A DNA stretch of 32,110 nt from Barthelona sp. PAP020. Lineage: Eukaryota; Metamonada: BaSk clade. A model generated the notes under the pieces. It was not told the DNA's origin and did no database searches. It saw only the letters and a program-made list of their open reading frames with translations. The translations under genes and the position numbers were made by a program. Of this stretch, positions 1 to 9,472 are shown in pieces. The stretch lies in the NCBI GenBank assembly GCA_040182905.1, contig JARQWU010000103.1, positions 1-32,110 of the forward strand, given 5' to 3'. Numbering within the stretch: position 1 is the first letter of the stretch; the number at the start of each line of letters is the position of its first letter.

Positions 1-1
1 A

Positions 2-154
2 AGACCTGGAAATAGAACAATGACACCCCAAAATCAACTTTCGGAATCAACAAAGAAAATTGTCAATTATCCTCGTGAATATAAAAAGAAACTTCAACAA
101 CAAGCAAGAACAGAAGATATTAGCCTTGTTGCTGACCTCCCAATGTACAATTAA
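2..154 (+). CDS. C-terminal fragment of an unidentified protein (5' cut by window edge)
   Basis: Frame 2 is open from the left edge and gives 50 residues before a TAA stop at 152-154. The tail is polar and basic, with a KKK run and a glutamine-rich stretch, and ends in PMYN. The other two forward frames hit stops early. No domain is recognisable in so short a piece. It points towards the phosphatase gene on the opposite strand, so the two are convergent. The fragment could equally be a last exon. Coding status is inferred only from the open frame and its composition. Confidence 0.5.
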   Translation, partial: RPGNRTMTPQNQLSESTKKIVNYPREYKKKLQQQARTEDISLVADLPMYN

Positions 155-584
155 TGTAAACATAAGATTTGTTTTTGTTTTTTGATTTTCAATTTCTTCG
201 TTCTTCATCGGTCTAATTGAGGAACAGCTCTGTTTGTTTGGTGAAAAAAGCTAGCAATCAAAATGTTCCTTTTATCAATTTCAAAAATTGAAAATAAGTG
301 GCCAACATTCAGTTTTGTCCACCACTTGGCAAGTGTTTGCAAAAAATTTTCAAATGAATTTTTTTCAACTTCCAAATGGTTAATTTGTCTTCAAATTTGA
401 CAGAAAAATTGACATCACTCCTCCTATTTTAACATTTGGCATATTGGCCAGAAAATTGATAAAACAAAAAAAAGCAGAATATTTTAAAATTTTGATGGCT
501 GATGAAAGACAAATTATGTTAAACCTGACAAAGTTAAAAAAAGACGCCTCATTTATTTATTGTTTATTGTTTATTGTTTATTGT
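155..584. other. Convergent intergenic region, AT-rich
   Basis: This is 3' flanking sequence shared by the truncated + strand gene and the minus-strand phosphatase. It is A/T-rich with several poly-T runs. A perfect short inverted repeat, CACTTG-g-CAAGTG, lies near 331-343. No open frame of useful length, tRNA or other RNA gene was seen. Confidence 0.6.
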
Positions 585-590
585 TTATTG
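556..590. repeat. Heptamer tandem repeat (TTTATTG)x5 overlapping a stop codon
   Basis: Five perfect head-to-tail copies of the 7-base unit TTTATTG lie at 556-590. The TAA stop of the minus-strand phosphatase gene (585-587) falls inside the last copy. Because the unit is 7 bases, a change in copy number would shift frame, but it could affect only the last residue and the stop. The unit also resembles AT-rich 3' UTR sequence, so it may simply be a microsatellite. Confidence 0.9.
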
Positions 591-2243
591 TTCTAGTATG
601 GGTTTTGAATTTAACAGCAAATTTTTCAATTTTTCTTGTTTTTCCAATGAAAAATTACAAAATTCCTTCAGATACAATCTGACACCACCAAACGTTTCCT
701 CAAAAATTTGAACAATTAGAAAACATACAGACGCACTGGTGTCCTTATCAATACCACAATACTCTTCAACAATATTATTAATGTTTATCTCACATAACAA
801 TTGAAGCAGTATCAATACTGTTGAAGTGCGATCTCTACCAGCAGCACAACCCAAAAATATGGCATGAATTTCTGGTAAAGAGTCACTTGCATCGTTTAAT
901 AGCAAATTTAGCAAAAGATCAAACAACAGTCCAATGCTATCTGCTCGAATGAAGATGATAAGCAATAAAAGCTCAAGATCTTTTATTTCTTTGCTGCTGA
1001 ATTTGTTTTGAACCGCATGGTTTAGAATTTTTTGAATGTTTTGCACATTTTTATCATTAATTTGGGCATTAGAAAAGTCAGTAGAGATTGGCTGATGAAA
1101 ATATTCAATTTCCAGTGATTGAAGGAAGTCAATTAAGTTGTTTTGATGTTCAATACTGGTGGAAACAATTGGGTCCAATCCAAAATGCCTTAAATCAATG
1201 ACATATTTGATGTGATGGAGAAAATAAAACTCCTTTATTTCTGAGATTTCTTTTTCAGTTAGTCTGTTAATGAGAGGTTGATTTCCTCTGACAATTGCAT
1301 CAAGTAGTGATTCTTTCCAACTTAGAAATAGATCAATACTGGACATTTCTGTGAGTAAAGGTTTCAAAATGGATGGCAATATAACAGGACTTTTGTGAAT
1401 TAATTCCCTCTTCTTACCAATAACAATAGCCTTTGAAACTAATGTGACAAACAGATCTACAAGCAATTTCTTATGAAAATGCGTTAAATTAAAAGTTTCG
1501 ATGGAAGGAAAGGTTTGTAAGATCTCATGTACTATTTTTTGTCCATAGTTCGACTCAAAAATTCGAGAGCTCAAATGTCTCCCATAAATGTTCAATTTTT
1601 TGGGAAAATATTGAATTGATGAATCAACTATAAAAACCAATAGTTTCATCATTAGAAGAAACAGTTTATTCCACAGATTCAAAAAAGTCAAAAAGTCACC
1701 CTTTATTTGGGATTCAGAATACAACGAGAAGGTGATCAAAAACTCAGCAACAATGTTATTTAAGATTTCCAAGTTCAATTTCTGAGTTTCTAATTTCTGG
1801 TCATCAACTGACGCTGTGATTCGTTTAGTAGTGGCTGAAGTGGGGTTAGTTGCTTTAAATTTGTCAAAAAGTATGTAATTATGAGGATTTATAAAAAATT
1901 TAGGTTCATAACTGTCAATGATTGAAAAGAAATATTCTTCATCAACAAACTGCAAATGAACTATGGTTTTCATGTCATTATTGTAACAAATTGACTGATT
2001 ATCATTGGTGAATATATAGTTGAAAAGATTAATATCTTTTAAAATTGATAGAATATTTGTATGAACAGAAATACATAATTTTCTTTCACTAATAATAAAT
2101 AAATGATGTTTTGAGTACATTTTCAATGGTTTTTTTATTGTTTCTTTGGAAAGAATTGGTTTTAAACAAATTATCTTAACCACATTGGAACATTTTATCA
2201 AATGTTCAATTATCATTTCATAAGAGCATCTATTATTTAGCAT
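585..2243 (-). CDS. Tyrosine-protein phosphatase fold protein, Y_phosphatase3 (LipA-like) type
   Basis: This protein of 552 residues has a C-terminal phosphatase module. The active-site P-loop reads GCAAGRDRTS, with the nucleophile Cys466 and the phosphate-binding Arg472 (CX5R followed by T/S). It is preceded by the family's YVIDLR segment at about 347-352. After the P-loop come the helical EEYCG, FGGVRLYL and FCNFSLEKQEKL elements typical of the Y_phosphatase3 group (atypical dual-specificity or phosphoinositide-type phosphatases). The histidine that usually precedes the catalytic Cys is Gly here. The first ~330 residues are an unrecognised, mostly helical extension. The frame opens upstream with a TTG after a stop, so the first ATG at 2241-2243 is taken as the start. 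ATG codons at 2216 and further in are alternatives. Family placement is fairly firm; the substrate is unknown. Confidence 0.75.
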   Translation of the reverse strand: MLNNRCSYEMIIEHLIKCSNVVKIICLKPILSKETIKKPLKMYSKHHLFIISERKLCISVHTNILSILKDINLFNYIFTNDNQSICYNNDMKTIVHLQFVDEEYFFSIIDSYEPKFFINPHNYILFDKFKATNPTSATTKRITASVDDQKLETQKLNLEILNNIVAEFLITFSLYSESQIKGDFLTFLNLWNKLFLLMMKLLVFIVDSSIQYFPKKLNIYGRHLSSRIFESNYGQKIVHEILQTFPSIETFNLTHFHKKLLVDLFVTLVSKAIVIGKKRELIHKSPVILPSILKPLLTEMSSIDLFLSWKESLLDAIVRGNQPLINRLTEKEISEIKEFYFLHHIKYVIDLRHFGLDPIVSTSIEHQNNLIDFLQSLEIEYFHQPISTDFSNAQINDKNVQNIQKILNHAVQNKFSSKEIKDLELLLLIIFIRADSIGLLFDLLLNLLLNDASDSLPEIHAIFLGCAAGRDRTSTVLILLQLLCEININNIVEEYCGIDKDTSASVCFLIVQIFEETFGGVRLYLKEFCNFSLEKQEKLKNLLLNSKPILEQ

Positions 2244-2501
2244 AATAAAATTAACAATGTTATAAACAATGACTTTTACTTTTAACAAAAGCTGGTAGAA
2301 AAAAAATATTTCCCCATTAATAATTCCAAATCATTTCCAGCACATATCATTCATTAATTAAATACGTTTAGACACACTTTCAAACAGTTAAATACATACA
2401 TAACTTGCAAAATAAAAAAATTATACTTATTTACAACCAATAATATTAAATAAACAACAGACTAAAAGAAAATTATACACAATTAAACAAACTTAACAAA
2501 A

Positions 2502-2756
2502 TCATTCAAATAAAGTGTCAAAAGTCAGTAAAACTCCATCATCATCTTGACTTTTCGAAAATGTGTTTGTTTGTTCTTGAATGGGTGAGGAAGATCCATT
2601 TGTGTAAGGGGTTGATGCTAAACTGTTATTTTCATTTGAATGAATGTTGTCGGGTAAAGAAAAGAAAGTATCAATTTTTTCTCTCTGTCTAATGAATTGT
2701 ACTAAAGAATAACATGGTTGAGTTGATTCAAAGCTTAAAGAAGAATTTCCTTTCAT
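2502..2756 (-). CDS. Possible small serine/asparagine-rich protein (uncertain)
   Basis: An 84-residue ORF begins at the ATG at 2754-2756. It is rich in Ser, Asn and Gln and ends in an acidic, hydrophobic tail containing LLTFD, which fits the clathrin-box pattern L-hydrophobic-x-hydrophobic-D/E. The frame stays open further upstream: an ATG 22 codons earlier gives a 106-residue version. A pyrimidine tract ending in TTTCCAG lies just before the ATG and could be a 3' splice site. However, no GTAT donor or CTAAC branch like those of the three clear introns in this window is present. It lies between the phosphatase and the canopy gene, all on the minus strand. It may be real, a terminal exon, or chance. 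Confidence 0.3.
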   Translation of the reverse strand: MKGNSSLSFESTQPCYSLVQFIRQREKIDTFFSLPDNIHSNENNSLASTPYTNGSSSPIQEQTNTFSKSQDDDGVLLTFDTLFE

Positions 2757-2901
2757 TCTGGAAAGTAGAAAAAAAAGATAAAAAAACCGCCTTCTATTTT
2801 TAGAAAGGAAATTCTTGGTCATTCTTGCTTTTACAATTTTGTAAAAACTGATGACACAGTTGTAATGATAAGGTGAAACAATAAAAAAGCAAAATGAAAG
2901 T

Positions 2902-3468
2902 TTATAATTCATCGTGTTCATCATCATCAAAATCAAAAAAATCAGGAAGTGTAACTTTCGAAGGCTCATCGCATAAATGAGTCAAATGAATACAAACAAT
3001 ATCATCCAAATCATCGAAATCAACACCTTTATAGATTAATTCTGATATTTCATCTTCATATGTTCCAGCAATTTTTTCACAAGTAGACTTTAATATTTGA
3101 ACGTTTTCCTGACTGAGAGAAAATCCACCGCTGATTGTGCCACCACCACCAATTTTTTGAAATACTTTTTTTCCAGTAACTTCATCAGTAGACACTCCAT
3201 AACTATTCAAGTCATCACAAAGTTCATCCATCACTTCACCAACTTTTTCATGACTGCGGGCAAGGGGAACTTTTTTTTGTATTCTATTTCCATTGCTATC
3301 AATTCTCCAACCAATAGTAATGTATTTTGTTGGATCAACGGATTTGAGTTCAGTTATCATATTTTCTGTAATTTTTCTACAAGCTGCACATTTAATTTCT
3401 GGATCAACAAAAGAATATGCTAAACTTAGGAAAAACGAAACAGTGAAAATAGTTAATAAATATTTCAT
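2902..3468 (-). CDS. Canopy/MSAP-like (DUF3456) saposin-type ER protein with HDEL
   Basis: This 188-residue secretory protein has an N-terminal signal peptide (about 1-19) followed by VDPEIKCAACRK. Six cysteines (27, 30, 84, 130, 159, 166) follow the saposin-like spacing of canopy proteins. The family's VPLARSHEKVGEVMDELCD block, a YEDE segment and a CIHLTHLCD C-terminal pair are present. The protein ends in an acidic stretch and HDEL, the KDEL-receptor retrieval signal, so it should reside in the ER lumen. Animal canopy proteins (CNPY2/MSAP, PRAT4) act as co-chaperones in receptor maturation; that role is not shown here. The frame extends 54 codons further upstream with no signal peptide, so the ATG at 3466-3468 is chosen. 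It is divergent from meckelin. Confidence 0.88.
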   Translation of the reverse strand: MKYLLTIFTVSFFLSLAYSFVDPEIKCAACRKITENMITELKSVDPTKYITIGWRIDSNGNRIQKKVPLARSHEKVGEVMDELCDDLNSYGVSTDEVTGKKVFQKIGGGGTISGGFSLSQENVQILKSTCEKIAGTYEDEISELIYKGVDFDDLDDIVCIHLTHLCDEPSKVTLPDFFDFDDDEHDEL

Positions 3469-3630
3469 GATTACAAATGTTAAAAAAGAAAAAATGGGAG
3501 ATTTTTCATTTTCATACTTGTAACAAATATTTTTTATTGAATAAATATTCAAATAATACACAATTGTAATAATGTACATTATTGTTTTGTGGTAAATTAA
3601 CATTTTAACAATTTTTTTTTCGATTTTCAC
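3469..3630. promoter_or_regulatory. Putative bidirectional promoter between canopy-like gene and meckelin
   Basis: Only 162 bp separate the start codons of these divergent genes, so both promoters must lie here or inside the genes. The stretch is very AT-rich with T-runs next to the meckelin ATG. No defined box could be assigned. Confidence 0.4.
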
Positions 3631-6600
3631 ATGATTTTATATCGATTGATCATATTTATACAAATATTAAGTATCATCTATGGTTTTAAAATATCTACTT
3701 GTTCATCTGGATATTATTTTGACATAGGATCCTTTCAATGTGTGTCATGTGGTACCGGACAGAATTCAACTACTGATGGTTTTGGATGTAAGTGTTCTTC
3801 TGGATATTCTACTCTTTATGTTGAGGGTGGTACGACACCTTCAACAAAAATTTCTTGTACAGATTGTTATTCAAACAGTAAAGCTCCAACATCAGACGGA
3901 TTAAATTGTTTGCCTTGTGATTCTTCTACTTCTACATTATCGAGTGATTTGAAGCTTTGCATTTGCTCAGACGTTTCGAAACATATTGTTTCATATGATT
4001 CTACTGGTAGTTTATTAAGTTCACAACAATGCGTTACATGTCCCAGTGGATCATATCAAAATTCTGCTAATCCCTTTCAATGCATCAAATGTGATTCAAC
4101 TTCTGGGCTCGTTTATGATTCAAATGTTGGAACTTGTGTATGTGCAAGTGGTACACAGTCTGTGGCCTTGCCAACTTCATTGTATAATTTGAAGAGTGTA
4201 TTGGAAGGAGATCCTGCATTTGTTGATTCTTTTTACATGGGATTTGTGTGTTTATCTACCACCAGCATGTCTTCTATTGCTTCTAAACATCCTTCATTTT
4301 CCACTGTTGACTTTCGTAATGTGTATGATATTCAAAAGAGTGCCGAACGAACGTTACCTCTTTCATCTTTTCTTTTAACGAAAGTTTTTTCCATGTCTAG
4401 TGTTCAATGCAGCGGTGGTGATGCGGAAGCATGTCAGTTGTTGGGTAACTTATGTGCTTTACATTATTTTTCATTGGATTCTGCACCTTGTAAAGAATAT
4501 ATGACTTTATATTCCACATATGCTACTATCACTAACGGATTTTCAGATTGGCCTTCACTTTTGCCTTATTTATATCATACTAACGTGGCTGGTACAATTT
4601 ATTCAACTGATATTACGTCATCGTTTTTGTTTCAATTACCTGAGGATTCCAGCAGTGATTTATTGGACAAATTAAGGATTATTTTAGCAAAATATGCGCT
4701 AAATGGAACCTTTTTGGGGTATGAAAGATTATCAACTCAATTTCAGTTATGTGGAGAGGGTTCTTTACAAGAAAAAACCGCATGGCTTAACTTTGGAACA
4801 TCTTTTCATCAGAAATGCACTATTGATATTGCTACCTTGTCTCAGAAGGCCACTGTCTTTTATGATGTTTTTTTTGTTGACAAAATCAACTCTTCCCCTT
4901 ATAGTTTGACTTTACAACCCGTTCCAATTCAAATTTACAATTCTAAGGATGCAAGCGGAGGATATCCCAATACGAATACAAACGAGTTGGATAATATTTT
5001 GGTTCATAGGTTTTGGTTAGTCGACGGAATATTGGGAACTACAAATTCATTCAATAACAACCCTACTGTGTGTAGATATGCAAAGTCTTTAAAGATAAAA
5101 ACACAAATACAAAAAGACACTACTTCTAGAATATATCCACCATTGATTTCTGTTGAATATGGGGAAATATTGTGTACTGATTTGTTTACTACCACTAACG
5201 TTGCTGATGAATTGGCTACACTTGTAAGTGATGCAGAGAGCAGTTATTCACCAGATGTTACTTTTGATGTCAGTTATGTCACTGATTTGACCAGTTTATG
5301 GTCGTTTGTGAATATTGTCTTTTGGGTTTTATCCGTCTTAGCAATTGTGTTTGTTATACTGAAAGTTTATTTTTTTAATCGTCAATATGATGCAAAGTTT
5401 GTCTTTAATCTTGCAAATGAAAAAAGTTCTTCAGGTGCCACCAGTTTTTCCTCTATTTTGTTGCATAAAACACTAAATGAGGTTTTACATGTATTCAGCA
5501 CACTATTCTTCGGGTTTTCAGTTGCTATTTCATTATATTTCTTTGTTTTTTTTAAATTGCAAGATACTGTGTATTTATTGTTACCATTTGATGATGACAT
5601 GTCATTTTTCACAACACTATCGTATCTCTGTTTGATCTTTATTGTTTTAGCAAAGATACACGATTTTTATATCTTTGGACAAATGCGTGTATTGTTTGTT
5701 GATTATGATTTGGAAGTAAATGACCTTCAATTGGAAAACACAACAAAGGGAGGTAAAGATGCTGAAGAAGAAGAGGAAGAAGAGAACGATACTGTTATTC
5801 ATGGTGAAAAAGGTAGAAACGAACAAAATAATATTGGTGGGAACGTTTGGAGAAAATTAACAATGTGTGATCAATGGGTTTCTTTGCAAGGAATGAGAGA
5901 ATATCCTATTTTTATGGTTATATTAATTGTTTCATATATTTTGAAAAACAGTATTGGTTTTTCTTACCCTACACCAAAAACCACTGCAGCAAATTCATTA
6001 TTATCTGCTGAATCCTCACATCCAATTCTTTTATTCTTTTTAGTTTTTGTTATTTTCCTTTTTATTGTTATTTTGGCCGTTTTATTTAATGGTTTGATCA
6101 AAAAGAAATTCATTTTCGATGAATTTGGTTACTTTTTAGATAGCTCTTGTTTGACTTCCATGTCATTATTCATTTTTTCAAATCACAAGGGAATTCGTTA
6201 TTTACATGGGCGGAACCCCGCTGGAAAGGCAGATATTAATATTTTTGAATTGTTGAACAATTTGCGATTGGAAAGTAATGATTTAATCACCCAGCGAAAT
6301 ATGAAGTTTATAAATCAATCTTTGGAAACTTCACCAGGCCAATTTTTTGAAATTTTTTTGCCAATTGACATTGAAAAGAAAATTATTAACAGTCATTTAG
6401 AGAAAATCGTCCGATTGAACAATGAAATTTCAATTCAAAAGATGGAAAAATTGGAGATGCTTGAAAAAAAATTGAAGAACATTTTAACTTCGTTGATTGA
6501 TGATGTAAGCAGTGGGCAAAAAGGCACTTTTGTCCCTTCTTTAACGTTTGTTGAAAGAATGTTTGGTTATGTTCCTGAGTTAGGGTTCATGTCAGGGAAT

Positions 6601-6870
6601 ATTCAAGAAGAACACAAAAACAGATCGATAATTTTTGTTCAAAGACAAAATGATGAGCTAAAGAGCTTTTTACCCGGTTCTGATTTGGTTGGAAATTTCA
6701 TTTTTGAGGTGAGTATCTTTTTCATTACGTTTACTTTGTGGGATAATATCATTCTCTCAGCTTTTATTACTTTAGTACTGGTCCTATTTAGTTCAATCTT
6801 ACATAGGATGATTGCCAAAAGAATAGTTGCACATAATTCATTCATAAATCATGATTATTTGAGAAATTAA
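3631..6870 (+). CDS. TMEM67: Meckelin (TMEM67/MKS3), ciliary transition-zone membrane protein
   Basis: This single-exon gene encodes 1079 residues; human meckelin is about 995. A signal peptide (1-18) leads into a cysteine-rich region (about 20-190) of repeated C-x2-C and CxC units with GYY/GSY turns. A large extracellular domain follows. Membrane segments lie near 556-582, 620-642, 660-682, 758-776, 798-822 and 1022-1065. An acidic insert (about 711-718) sits in a cytoplasmic loop. The cytosolic block with a YLHGR motif and the helical FFEIFLPID... segment before the last membrane pair match the meckelin C-terminal half. Meckelin belongs to the MKS module of the ciliary transition zone and gates ciliary membrane proteins; that is family knowledge. 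Its presence means this cell builds a cilium or flagellum. The ATG at 3631 directly precedes the signal peptide. Confidence 0.92.
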   Translation: MILYRLIIFIQILSIIYGFKISTCSSGYYFDIGSFQCVSCGTGQNSTTDGFGCKCSSGYSTLYVEGGTTPSTKISCTDCYSNSKAPTSDGLNCLPCDSSTSTLSSDLKLCICSDVSKHIVSYDSTGSLLSSQQCVTCPSGSYQNSANPFQCIKCDSTSGLVYDSNVGTCVCASGTQSVALPTSLYNLKSVLEGDPAFVDSFYMGFVCLSTTSMSSIASKHPSFSTVDFRNVYDIQKSAERTLPLSSFLLTKVFSMSSVQCSGGDAEACQLLGNLCALHYFSLDSAPCKEYMTLYSTYATITNGFSDWPSLLPYLYHTNVAGTIYSTDITSSFLFQLPEDSSSDLLDKLRIILAKYALNGTFLGYERLSTQFQLCGEGSLQEKTAWLNFGTSFHQKCTIDIATLSQKATVFYDVFFVDKINSSPYSLTLQPVPIQIYNSKDASGGYPNTNTNELDNILVHRFWLVDGILGTTNSFNNNPTVCRYAKSLKIKTQIQKDTTSRIYPPLISVEYGEILCTDLFTTTNVADELATLVSDAESSYSPDVTFDVSYVTDLTSLWSFVNIVFWVLSVLAIVFVILKVYFFNRQYDAKFVFNLANEKSSSGATSFSSILLHKTLNEVLHVFSTLFFGFSVAISLYFFVFFKLQDTVYLLLPFDDDMSFFTTLSYLCLIFIVLAKIHDFYIFGQMRVLFVDYDLEVNDLQLENTTKGGKDAEEEEEEENDTVIHGEKGRNEQNNIGGNVWRKLTMCDQWVSLQGMREYPIFMVILIVSYILKNSIGFSYPTPKTTAANSLLSAESSHPILLFFLVFVIFLFIVILAVLFNGLIKKKFIFDEFGYFLDSSCLTSMSLFIFSNHKGIRYLHGRNPAGKADINIFELLNNLRLESNDLITQRNMKFINQSLETSPGQFFEIFLPIDIEKKIINSHLEKIVRLNNEISIQKMEKLEMLEKKLKNILTSLIDDVSSGQKGTFVPSLTFVERMFGYVPELGFMSGNIQEEHKNRSIIFVQRQNDELKSFLPGSDLVGNFIFEVSIFFITFTLWDNIILSAFITLVLVLFSSILHRMIAKRIVAHNSFINHDYLRN

Positions 6871-7080
6871 ACAACTAAACGTGTACAAACAAAGAATTTA
6901 AAAGGAAAGAGTGCTTAACCCCTGCAACCAGGATAATTGTATGTAAAAACCTGTTTTTTTTATTTGTTTTCTCCTTCATCAATACTTTAGAATTCTGTTC
7001 AGTTGCCACACCACCCAAAATGCGAATATTTGATAAAACAAAAAATTTCATTCATTTTAATTTATTCTCAAAATTCAAAT

Positions 7081-8166
7081 TTAAAAATTGTACTTTGCCC
7101 CAAGATCCTCAACAGTTGTCGAAGGTTTTCTTCTGGTATTTTTTTTTCTGATTCTCACTGAATTTGTGGGTGTATCAATGATTGATGATGTTGCAATTGT
7201 GTTTGAGGTGGCAGAAGATACAGGTAAAATGTTACTTGGTTGAAACGTCATTTTTTGAGGTTCAGTATGTGTGTTGACAGTTATTGGTCTGTTGATCAAT
7301 GGATTAACATTACTGAAGCTTGGCGTCTCAATAATAGCACTTGAAGTGAAAGGATTGGCAATATTTGAACTCAATGGATTCCCAGAAAAACTCAATGATT
7401 GAGCAGAAGGATTTTTTGTCATTAGGAGTGGGGGAGGTTGACTTAATGTCGCAGAATTGATTGAATTATTCATTTGTACTGGTTGTGAAGGTAATTGGAC
7501 ATGTTTTTCAGTAAAAAGAACATCATTTGGCTGTAACGTTGAAATTTGTACACTTGGATTTGCAGGAATAAGTGGCACTGGTTGATTTACAGAAACAACT
7601 TGATTTGGCTGTGTGAGATGTGCTGGTAGACTTACTGGAAAGGGTTGAATCGGTTGATCCACAGGAATGGTTTGGTTTGAGTCAGGAAGTGATTGATCAA
7701 TAGGATTAGCTTGATTTAACAGTGGAACTGGAACCACCATTTCATTGTTCGGAACAGAAACCTTCAATGAACTATCAATTGTCTCAATCTGTCCATTTGA
7801 AACAGTCATCTCAGAGATATCATTTTGTGTCTGGTCATTCTGTTTTGCCAATATTTTTGGTGTTTTAGACGCTGGAATGACAGGTAAAATTGTTTCTTTT
7901 TCTAAATTTGAATTGTCTTCTATCAAATTCGCATCAATAATATTTGTAGTCAATTCAGTTGAATTTTCACTTTGATCATTTGGAAAATCATTCTTTTCAT
8001 TAACATGAGGTTTTATATTATTTTTTCTTGGTTGTGGAGTCAATGTTTCGTCCAAAAATAATGAATCAGAATTTTTTTTTTTTTTTAATTCAATAATCTT
8101 TAGATCTTTAATGATTGGTGTGAATTCTTCTTCAACTTCTTTTAATTTTCGGAAATTTATTCCCAT
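7081..8166 (-). CDS. Unrecognised Pro/Gln/Asn/Ser-rich disordered protein
   Basis: This ORF of 361 residues starts MGINFRKL. The open frame runs 9 codons further up to a TTG, so the first ATG (8164-8166) is used. A short N-terminal helical, charged part with a lysine run (four K encoded by an A/T homopolymer) is followed by about 300 residues of low-complexity sequence. That part is rich in P, Q, N, S and T, with repeated NQ-P-V and LPSQPVQ-like phrases. It contains NPF and several NPL tripeptides; NPF is the ligand of EH domains in endocytic adaptors. A basic patch (RIRKKNTRRK) sits near the C terminus. No folded domain was recognised. It is divergent from the coiled-coil gene across 91 bp. 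Expression seems likely from the long uninterrupted frame, but function is unknown. Confidence 0.6.
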   Translation of the reverse strand: MGINFRKLKEVEEEFTPIIKDLKIIELKKKKNSDSLFLDETLTPQPRKNNIKPHVNEKNDFPNDQSENSTELTTNIIDANLIEDNSNLEKETILPVIPASKTPKILAKQNDQTQNDISEMTVSNGQIETIDSSLKVSVPNNEMVVPVPLLNQANPIDQSLPDSNQTIPVDQPIQPFPVSLPAHLTQPNQVVSVNQPVPLIPANPSVQISTLQPNDVLFTEKHVQLPSQPVQMNNSINSATLSQPPPLLMTKNPSAQSLSFSGNPLSSNIANPFTSSAIIETPSFSNVNPLINRPITVNTHTEPQKMTFQPSNILPVSSATSNTIATSSIIDTPTNSVRIRKKNTRRKPSTTVEDLGAKYNF

Positions 8167-8257
8167 AATATAAAAAAAAAATATGAAAAGCAATGTGCTT
8201 TTTTAATTTGTATTATCATTTGGGTTGTTATTTGAAAAAAATTAATTGGTATAACAA
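8167..8257. promoter_or_regulatory. Putative bidirectional promoter (91 bp)
   Basis: Start codons of two divergent genes are 91 bp apart, the shortest divergent spacing in the window. The sequence is A/T-rich with poly-A and poly-T runs. No specific element can be named. Confidence 0.4.
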
Positions 8258-9472
8258 ATGGATGAAACAGTGCAAAAACGAATAACAGAAAGATTACAAC
8301 GATTGTCGGAAACTAGTCATTTTGATGATGAAAGTGTAAATTTTGTTGACACACATTCATTATCATATAATAAGAATTTAATTACTCCTAAATCTTTATT
8401 GGGATTGACTTCTTCATGTTCAAATGATGAAAATTTAGAAATTGATTCACCCATAAAAATGGAATCAAAATTAATGAACAATAACCCTACTGTAAGCCCT
8501 AGATTGCATTCGCGCTTATTTCACAAGTATACTGAATTAAAGAAGAAATATGAAGAGGATATGTGTAGTGTTTCTCTTTCATTTGAAACAGAGCTTGAAG
8601 AAAAAACAAAAATTATAAAAGAAAAGGAAAAAGAGATATGTAGATTACAAAATGTATGTTTGGTTAGTGAAACAAAGCTAAAAAATTTTATTCAAAAGAA
8701 TAATGTTGAGAAAAAAGGGTTATTGCGGAAAATTGATGAGTTAGAAAATGAATTATTGGAATTTCAAATGAAGACTAAATTATTCGGTTTTAGTAGTGAT
8801 AATGTTCACCCACTTACATATGATGCAAACTACGAGTCCATTAAAGAGATTAATTTTATTATTGACATGGAGAAAGATGAGGTTAATCGGAAGAATGTTG
8901 CCGATGTAATAATTGCAAAGAATAAATTGGAAATGTCAAGCACGGGTTCTGAGAATTCTGAAAAATTAAAAATACTATCGAAAAAAATTTTTGAATTGGA
9001 AAAAATTGCCAGTATTAACAATAAAACTGCTGTAGAATTGAGAAAGCTCAATGATAAATTGGAAGAAGAGAATAATTTTTTGAAAAAAAAGTTGCAATTT
9101 CTGAATGTTGAGAATATGAAAGAAGAAGAATTGAAAGGGTTGCAATCTTCTCATCAAAAGAGTTCAAATAGTCAAAGTAACACACATACCAATCACACGC
9201 AAACTGAAGAATCTTTTGATGATCAAAACAGCTTTGTTTATGTTGAAAAAGAACATCAACCAAAAAAAGAAAAAGATAATATAAATACCGCAATTATTGA
9301 GTTTGAAGCCGAAATTTTGAATTTGAATACTCAAATACAAGGTTATAAAAAAACAGAATTAAATTATCATTTGTTGAAGGATCAATACAAGTTATTGGAG
9401 AAAAAACATTTGGAGTTATTGAACAAAACACAGAAATACTTGATGCAAATTGGGGCTTTTTCAAACACATAA
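8258..9472 (+). CDS. Coiled-coil protein of unknown function
   Basis: This is 404 residues starting at the ATG at 8258. A polar N terminus (about 1-85) with Ser/Asn-rich linkers is followed by long heptad-containing helices at about 85-175, 220-295 and 340-400. The helices are rich in K, E, L and N and are broken by a Ser/His/Gln/Thr-rich segment near 300-330. No family signature was recognised. Given the meckelin and DZIP1-like genes nearby, a cytoskeletal or basal-body role is conceivable, but that is guesswork. The stop codon is followed at once by an A-run and a T-run that can fold back on each other. Confidence 0.65.
   Translation: MDETVQKRITERLQRLSETSHFDDESVNFVDTHSLSYNKNLITPKSLLGLTSSCSNDENLEIDSPIKMESKLMNNNPTVSPRLHSRLFHKYTELKKKYEEDMCSVSLSFETELEEKTKIIKEKEKEICRLQNVCLVSETKLKNFIQKNNVEKKGLLRKIDELENELLEFQMKTKLFGFSSDNVHPLTYDANYESIKEINFIIDMEKDEVNRKNVADVIIAKNKLEMSSTGSENSEKLKILSKKIFELEKIASINNKTAVELRKLNDKLEEENNFLKKKLQFLNVENMKEEELKGLQSSHQKSSNSQSNTHTNHTQTEESFDDQNSFVYVEKEHQPKKEKDNINTAIIEFEAEILNLNTQIQGYKKTELNYHLLKDQYKLLEKKHLELLNKTQKYLMQIGAFSNT

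Noticed and set aside
2757-2785. 29-nt intron ending TTTCCAG before the small ORF
   Set aside because: It lacks the GTAT donor and CTAAC branch of the three supported introns, and removal restores no known motif.
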